The notes below the pieces were generated by a model, which saw only the letters and a program-made list of their open reading frames with translations, was not told where the DNA came from and did no database searches. The position numbers and the translations under genes are program-made. DNA of 64,000 bases from Peredibacter sp045999315. Lineage in GTDB: Bacteria > Bdellovibrionota > Bacteriovoracia > Bacteriovoracales > Bacteriovoracaceae. Numbering within the stretch: position 1 is the first letter of the stretch; every line of letters starts with the position of its first letter. Positions 59,425-64,000 of this stretch are shown here, piece by piece. The stretch lies in assembly GCF_045999315.1 (NCBI RefSeq), contig NZ_CP174607.1, positions 1,302,001-1,366,000 of the forward strand, given 5' to 3'.

Positions 59425-60051
59425 TTATTTTTGAATTTGGGCCTTTGTCAGGCGCTCCATTTCAAAGCGGCTATCAGTTCTAAACCAATCATTACCAGCA
59501 CCACGTCCGACTGCTTTAAGAAGATCAGTGACGATCTTTCCATCTTTCATGATGTTTTCATCGACATGAACGAGTTTAACTTCACCAGTAATGAGTGAAC
59601 CAGAGCCGGGAACCTTGCCGTAACAAAGCATATCTCTGAACTCACATTCAAACTGAATAGGTGATTCAAGTAAGCGCTTGGCCTTTACAACTTCTGAATC
59701 AATTGGAGTAAGACCCGAGAACTTGAACTCATCTTCTCCATAAGGAAGCTCAGTAGAGGCGAGATTCACTTTTGTATAATTGTTTTCTGTACAAAAATTT
59801 ACAACAAACTCTTTTTCTCTCAGAATATTCTTAACCGTATCTTTGAACTCACCGGTAGAGGTTCTGATCATCGGACAAAAAGCGATAATCATCGGAGAGG
59901 CCGACACCGCTGTGAAAAACGAAAACGGAGCTAGATTATTAGATCCGTCGATGTTACGAGTAGAAATAACAGCAATTGGTCGAGGAATTATCGAACCAAT
60001 TAAAAATTTATAATTATCTGCAAAGGCGCCGGTTGTTTGGTATGTTTTCAT
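59425..60051 (-). CDS. Flavin reductase-like FMN-binding protein
   Basis: A 208-residue protein of the flavin reductase-like domain: IGSIIPRPIAVISTRNIDGS then NLAPFSFFTAVSASPMII, the usual FMN-binding start, and GEVKLVHVDENIM near residues 156-168. It may reduce FMN for a partner oxygenase; no partner is adjacent. It converges with the 58927 gene with no gap (stops abut at 59424/59425). Confidence 0.85.
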   Translation of the reverse strand: MKTYQTTGAFADNYKFLIGSIIPRPIAVISTRNIDGSNNLAPFSFFTAVSASPMIIAFCPMIRTSTGEFKDTVKNILREKEFVVNFCTENNYTKVNLASTELPYGEDEFKFSGLTPIDSEVVKAKRLLESPIQFECEFRDMLCYGKVPGSGSLITGEVKLVHVDENIMKDGKIVTDLLKAVGRGAGNDWFRTDSRFEMERLTKAQIQK

Positions 60052-60075
60052 ACCCGATAGCTTATAAGATTCAAC

Positions 60076-60975
60076 ATGATGTTTAAAACTCTATTTTTTA
60101 TTTTCGCTCTGGCCCTTACTCCTAAATCTGCGATTTCAGCTGTTAATGCTCGTTGGTTAACAGTTACAGCAGTTGCGATTGATGACGGGAAGACCCGACT
60201 TTTATTCGATCCCGCTTGGACCAGACCAGGCCTCAGGCATGTGACAGGTATTTCCAAGCTCGTCTCTGATGAAGCACTCGTGAAGTCAGTCCTGGAGAAA
60301 AACCAACTGACAAAACTAGATGCTGTATTCGCCAGTCATTCTCACTTCGATCATGTGATTGATGCTCCGATGGCGGCCAAACTTGGTAGCGGCATTTTTT
60401 ATGTTGATGAGAGCTCAGAGCGAATTGCCAAGGCCTATAAAGACCCTGCAATTAAAACTCAACGCTATAAAGCAGAAGAGAAGATTAAAGTAGGGGACTT
60501 CACTATTACCCCTTTCACTCGTGAGCATGCAAAGATTCTGCACATGTTTGCTTTCTTACCTGGACCAGTTCCGGAAGATTGTTCGCTTAGCTTCTTCGAT
60601 TATCACGAAGGTGAAACATGGTTTTATCTGGTTGAGCATCCTGAAGGTGTGATCTTGGTAGATCAAGGTTCAAAGGCCCACCCAGAGGTATTAAAAAAGC
60701 ACGCTAAAAAGGTGGATGTTCTTTTTCAGGGAATTGCCAATCGTAAGAATGATGAAGACATCATTGATGGCCATGCCAAGACCTATCAACCAAAAATCTT
60801 TGTTCCACTGCACTTTGATAATTTCTTTAAAGATTTCAATGATGGCGACTGGTCAGAGCTACCGGGCGCGAACTTGGATGACATCTTGGCCAAAGTAAAA
60901 AAGGCCTATCCAACTATGCAAGTGGATAGGCCCCAGTATGGAAAACCAATAACAGTATTAGAAGTCAAAAGATAG
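60076..60975 (+). CDS. Exported MBL-fold metallohydrolase
   Basis: A 299-residue protein with a signal peptide (MMFKTLFFIFALALTPKSAIS) and the metallo-beta-lactamase motif SHSHFDH near residues 95-101, with later H155 (REHAKILH) and D196 (VILVDQGS) and H241-type (PLHFDNF) ligands. It is in the lactonase/hydrolase range of the MBL superfamily; the substrate is unknown. It overlaps the convergent outer-membrane gene by 18 bases. Two ATG codons (60076, 60079) are possible starts. Confidence 0.85.
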   Translation: MMFKTLFFIFALALTPKSAISAVNARWLTVTAVAIDDGKTRLLFDPAWTRPGLRHVTGISKLVSDEALVKSVLEKNQLTKLDAVFASHSHFDHVIDAPMAAKLGSGIFYVDESSERIAKAYKDPAIKTQRYKAEEKIKVGDFTITPFTREHAKILHMFAFLPGPVPEDCSLSFFDYHEGETWFYLVEHPEGVILVDQGSKAHPEVLKKHAKKVDVLFQGIANRKNDEDIIDGHAKTYQPKIFVPLHFDNFFKDFNDGDWSELPGANLDDILAKVKKAYPTMQVDRPQYGKPITVLEVKR

Positions 60976-61740
60976 CTTACCAGAAACTCTTTTTGCGTCC
61001 TGGATTTGAGCACCTTCAACACCTAACTTGATGAAGAAAAGCTGGATGTTGGCACCAACTGCCAGGAAGCTACCTGAAAGATTAACAGATTCTTTTGTCG
61101 CCGCTGTATAACCAAAAATGGCGGCCGTTGCATCAAGATCACTTTCAATGCGAGAAGTACCAACTTTCGCGTATGGAGTGAAGAATGCAAAAGTCTTAGA
61201 AACACCAAGCCAGTAAACAGTCGTTTTTGTCTCTAGTTCGATATCAGATTCAGGAGCTGAACCTTGAGCGTTCTGGTGGAATTTCACATTACCTTTTGAG
61301 AAATCAGCACCGATGGCGATATCTAGTGGAAGATTCATGAAACGACCAAAGTTCCAGCCTAGGCCGAATGAATTACTTTTAGCTTTTACATCACTGAACT
61401 CTTGTTCAGGAAGAACAGTTAGTTCCACGAATAGGTCGAACGGAAAGTGAGCACGGGCCATTACCGCCGCATGATAAACATTCTTAAAATCACTTCCGTC
61501 ACCACCTGAAGCATCAATAACGTCCGCGAATTTTTTAGATTGTGTTTGTCCGCCTACAGCACCAACTTCAATTCCCCAAAGACCATCTGTTTCCGGAGCA
61601 GCAACTGCAGTGTGGGCAAAGTTACCACCGAACTCCATAGAGACATCTTCTACGTCTTTTTTAGAGAGGTTATCGAACACAGGATCAGCGGCATATGCTG
61701 ACATTGATAAGAGGAGAGAGAGGGCCAAAAGCTTCTTCAT
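60958..61740 (-). CDS. Outer-membrane protein (DUF6588-like)
   Basis: A 260-residue protein with a signal peptide (MKKLLALSLLLSMSAYA) and about eight strand-like segments, ending SGKLSFDF with an aromatic terminal residue, typical of an outer-membrane beta-barrel. I recall a similar DUF6588 family with this layout, but this is not certain. An 11-bp inverted repeat lies just upstream of the Shine-Dalgarno AAGGAAG. It overlaps the MBL gene by 18 bases at the 3' end. Confidence 0.7.
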   Translation of the reverse strand: MKKLLALSLLLSMSAYAADPVFDNLSKKDVEDVSMEFGGNFAHTAVAAPETDGLWGIEVGAVGGQTQSKKFADVIDASGGDGSDFKNVYHAAVMARAHFPFDLFVELTVLPEQEFSDVKAKSNSFGLGWNFGRFMNLPLDIAIGADFSKGNVKFHQNAQGSAPESDIELETKTTVYWLGVSKTFAFFTPYAKVGTSRIESDLDATAAIFGYTAATKESVNLSGSFLAVGANIQLFFIKLGVEGAQIQDAKRVSGKLSFDF

Positions 61741-61750
61741 AAACTTCCTT

Positions 61751-61788
61751 GTGATAAATGAATGCTTTAATTTTCACTCATTTATCAC
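61751..61788 (-). promoter_or_regulatory. 11-bp inverted repeat before the outer-membrane gene
   Basis: GTGATAAATGA-N16-TCATTTATCAC, perfect over 11 bases each arm, directly upstream of the AAGGAAG ribosome-binding site of the 61740 gene. It may be a 5' leader hairpin that protects the mRNA, as in ompA, a repressor site, or a terminator for hmgA (no T tract). Confidence 0.5.
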
Positions 61789-61809
61789 CGGAAGCCAGAT
61801 AGGTAATTC

Positions 61810-62907
61810 TTACTTGAGCATCCAACTCTTCCAATATTCCTTGTTCTCAAGCTTCTCGAACTCAGGAGTCATGTTTAGTGGATTACGGGCATCAATCATA
61901 ACGGCATATTCATCAGTAAATTCATTCTCATTGGCCTTTAGGAAGGCCTTTGGGTGTGGACCATGGTGAATGCCCTGTGGGTGATAGGTGATCGCCCCAG
62001 CGTCGATATTATCCCGAGAAAAAAAGTTGCCTTGGTGGTAGAAAAGAATTTCATCGTAATCAATATTTGAATGGAAGAACGGAACTTTGAGTACTCCCTC
62101 ACTAGTGTATTCAAGTGGTCTTGCCACGAATGAGCAAATCACGAAGTTTTGCGCCACAAATGTTGTATGCCCTGATGGTGGAATATGATACCGGTGAGAG
62201 TTGATTGGACAGTAGTCATAGATGGAAAGTTTCCAGGCATAAAGGGAACCTTTCCAGCCAGCCACATCTAGCGGATTAAATGGATATGTCACGCGTGAGA
62301 TCTTTCCACGATGTTTAATATCAATATGGTACTCTTTTAAGTTTTGTTCAGAACCCACGGCCGCTTCCGGAACAAACTTTGCGGTCTGATCATAAAGGGC
62401 ATTAGGGCCTAGAATTCCACGAGTCGGTTCTTCAAATTCTGAATGAGATTCAATCTTTAAAATTTTGCACGGTTTTGAAATGTAGGTCTTATAAGTCGTC
62501 CCGCGAGGAATGATGATGTAATCACCTTTTACGAATGGGATATGACCGTAAATTGTTTCAATTTTCCCTTCGCCTTCGTGAATAAAGAAAAGTTCATCAA
62601 AGTCGGCGTTTCGGAAGAAGGAATCAAAATTTGCTGTCATCGTTCCTAAATAGACTTCGACATCAGTGTTATAGAACATCTTTACGAAGTTATTTTGAAG
62701 CGACTTCTCTCCAAAGACCGGGGGAAGATTATGTGGACGAAGTTCACCCACAATATTTGTCCAATCAGTCGGCTTGTTTTGATGATAGAGGTGTGAAACA
62801 CGTCCAAAGAAACCTTTTCTTCCGTGTTCTTCCTCAAACATCCCTTCAGGAATTTTTACGTGGGCCTGTTTAGTATAAACGCCACTCGCTTTAAAATTTT
62901 CTGCCAT
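61810..62907 (-). CDS. hmgA: Homogentisate 1,2-dioxygenase
   Basis: Iron-dependent ring cleavage in tyrosine/phenylalanine degradation: homogentisate to maleylacetoacetate. The 365-residue protein has a cupin fold with ITYHPQGIHHGPHPKAFLKA (iron histidines) near residues 306-325 and FIHEGEGKIETIYG and IIPRGTTYK in the N-terminal half. It is shorter than the 430-440-residue enzymes of human and Pseudomonas type. It follows fahA by eight bases, confirming the pathway. Confidence 0.88.
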   Translation of the reverse strand: MAENFKASGVYTKQAHVKIPEGMFEEEHGRKGFFGRVSHLYHQNKPTDWTNIVGELRPHNLPPVFGEKSLQNNFVKMFYNTDVEVYLGTMTANFDSFFRNADFDELFFIHEGEGKIETIYGHIPFVKGDYIIIPRGTTYKTYISKPCKILKIESHSEFEEPTRGILGPNALYDQTAKFVPEAAVGSEQNLKEYHIDIKHRGKISRVTYPFNPLDVAGWKGSLYAWKLSIYDYCPINSHRYHIPPSGHTTFVAQNFVICSFVARPLEYTSEGVLKVPFFHSNIDYDEILFYHQGNFFSRDNIDAGAITYHPQGIHHGPHPKAFLKANENEFTDEYAVMIDARNPLNMTPEFEKLENKEYWKSWMLK

Positions 62908-62915
62908 AACTTATC

Positions 62916-63932
62916 CTATGGTTTTGGGTTTGGTGTACCCACAATGTTTTTAAGAGTTCCAATTTTTTCAATCGAGAGTTCTAGTTTGTCACCTGGCTTG
63001 ATCCATTTATCGAGTTCAAGTCCACAACCGGTACCTACTGTGCCTGAACCGATGAAATCCGTTGCGCGAATCCATTCTTCCATGCCCATGTGCTCAATCA
63101 TTTCTCCCCACGAGTAGTGAGAGTCACCTGATTGCCCGCGTGACCATTCTTCACCATTCACAGAGGCAGTCATAAGAAGATTCGGTTCTTCATAATTAAA
63201 TTCATCATACGTCACGATGACTGGGCCCATGATGCTACACCAATCTTTACCTTTGGCAGGTCCAAGACGAATCGACATTTCTTTTCTTTGAATATCACGT
63301 GCCGAAACATCATTTAGAATAGTGAATCCGAAAATATGTTTTTTAATGTCTTTTGCTTTCACGTTTTTCCCATCACGACCGATCACCACCCCTAGTTCAA
63401 GTTCGTAATCCAGCTGTTGAGAATAAAATGGCCAAGGAATGATATCGTCCTGTCCAATGAAACCAGTGTTACCACCTTTGTAGTAAGCAGGGATTTCATA
63501 CCAAGCAGGCGGAACTTCTTCCTTGCGCTTCTCAAAACCTTTTTTCACGTGCTTCTCATGAGCGTAGAAATCGCGATACATGGCGATTTCATCCAGGGGA
63601 GCATCAAACTTCACATCTTTTACATCGTGAAGGTGAAAAGCAATATCAGCACCGTTTTGCGTTTTAAGATTTCCTGATTTTATGAATTTCTTATAACGCT
63701 CAAGTGTATCTTGTAGCATTGGGATAGCAGCATCTTGATGGACGCGTAGAAACTGCGCCAATGATTTTGGGGCAAACATCGCCGCACGATTTTCAGGAGA
63801 ATAAAATCCCTGATGTTCAAAATCCGCCTGCCACAAAAGGTTTACATCAATGATGGTTTTTTCATCCAGGAAAAGACCTAGGCGTTTTTGCACGCCAAGA
63901 AAGGAAGAACGTTTGTAAGTTACAACTTTCAT
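62916..63932 (-). CDS. Fumarylacetoacetate hydrolase family protein
   Basis: The last step of tyrosine degradation, or a close FAH-family hydrolase. The 338 residues contain LDYELELGVVIGRDGKNV (metal-binding E-x-E), FTILNDVSARDIQRKEM and GSGTVGTGCGLELDKWIKPG, all typical of FAH. Its order with hmgA supports fumarylacetoacetase rather than other FAH hydrolases. Its start ATG abuts the stop of the gene at the window end (TAGATG). Confidence 0.88.
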   Translation of the reverse strand: MKVVTYKRSSFLGVQKRLGLFLDEKTIIDVNLLWQADFEHQGFYSPENRAAMFAPKSLAQFLRVHQDAAIPMLQDTLERYKKFIKSGNLKTQNGADIAFHLHDVKDVKFDAPLDEIAMYRDFYAHEKHVKKGFEKRKEEVPPAWYEIPAYYKGGNTGFIGQDDIIPWPFYSQQLDYELELGVVIGRDGKNVKAKDIKKHIFGFTILNDVSARDIQRKEMSIRLGPAKGKDWCSIMGPVIVTYDEFNYEEPNLLMTASVNGEEWSRGQSGDSHYSWGEMIEHMGMEEWIRATDFIGSGTVGTGCGLELDKWIKPGDKLELSIEKIGTLKNIVGTPNPKP

Positions 63933-64000
63933 CTATGCTCCACCAAATTTCTGCTTATAGCGAGGAATAACTTCATCCATCGCTTCGTATAAGTGACTCA
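63933..64000 (-). CDS. C-terminal end of a further gene of the tyrosine cluster (partial)
   Basis: The open frame upstream of fahA ends in TAG at 63933-63935, directly before the fahA ATG. The tail reads SHLYEAMDEVIPRYKQKFGG and A. It lies in the same operon, so 4-hydroxyphenylpyruvate dioxygenase or another tyrosine-pathway gene is plausible, but the 21 residues do not identify it. Confidence 0.55.
   Translation of the reverse strand, partial: SHLYEAMDEVIPRYKQKFGGA

Noticed and set aside
1..64000. CRISPR arrays, insertion sequences, phage or integrase genes
   Set aside because: No evenly spaced direct repeats, transposase or integrase motifs were seen on either strand.

Overview
The window is a gene-dense, AT-leaning Gram-negative bacterial chromosome segment with about 60 genes and no rRNA, intact tRNA, CRISPR array, insertion sequence or prophage. 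Outer-membrane genes (several lipoproteins, beta-barrel candidates, a PorV/FadL-like protein), many small signal-peptide proteins of unknown function, several secreted proteases, the TIGR03545/TIGR03546 pair and a fused E1 alpha/beta dehydrogenase suggest a member of the Bdellovibrionota, most likely the Bacteriovorax/Peredibacter branch. That assignment is inference from gene content; no marker gene was searched.

Layout. 1-5.3 kb: envelope and tRNA operon, cdsA-rseP-tsaB-psd-like-pssA-truA, with genes overlapping or nearly touching. The psd-like product lacks the residues needed for self-cleavage. 5.3-12.8 kb: trigger factor with its own promoter and terminator, a convergent ComEC-core protein, nadC-nadB, mtgA and rimO. 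12.8-17 kb: accessory secreted proteins, including a papain-like and a caspase-like candidate protease. 17-25 kb: epmA and a CoA-pyrophosphatase-type Nudix gene whose start codons share one CATG; ftsY; zapA-fau-rny; then an SDR/membrane/MutT/membrane/zinc-ribbon run. 25-29.5 kb: a CorC-type protein, a thioredoxin-reductase-like flavoprotein, a 2Fe-2S ferredoxin, a leucine-dehydrogenase-type enzyme, and an acidic protein behind a sigma-54-like promoter. 29.5-34.8 kb: a 1076-residue repeat lipoprotein and two outer-membrane proteins. 34.9-39 kb: a TIGR03960-type radical SAM protein and amt. 39-47 kb: a subtilase, a lipoprotein, the E1 fusion, a 39-residue exported peptide and an Asp-box lipoprotein. 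47-53 kb: a phosphotransferase-like PEP-utilising protein overlapping a UbiA-type prenyltransferase gene, then TIGR03546-TIGR03545. 53-58.6 kb: polysaccharide cassette (glycosyltransferase, GH1/RmlD fusion, glf, galE). 58.6-64 kb: small secreted protein, flavin reductase, MBL-fold protein, outer-membrane protein, and hmgA-fahA of tyrosine degradation.

How the genes work together. The leucine dehydrogenase and branched-chain E1 fusion, with homogentisate dioxygenase and fumarylacetoacetase, indicate that amino acids are burned as carbon. Together with the exported proteases this fits a protein-consuming or predatory life. GalE and Glf supply UDP-galactofuranose for the adjacent glycosyltransferase.

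The most unusual sequence-level signal is a recurring architecture: at several starts (SDR 22160, amt 37730, lipoprotein 41392, ubiA-like 50545, small secreted gene 16938) the Shine-Dalgarno or start region is one arm of a perfect or near-perfect inverted repeat. In the SDR gene the other arm is three consecutive TCC codons inside the conserved TGSSSG motif. Other leads are a 7-7 bp palindrome embedded in a tRNA 3'-end-like fragment, two adjacent palindromes before the subtilase, and promoters placed so close to start codons that they imply leaderless mRNAs or TTG starts.
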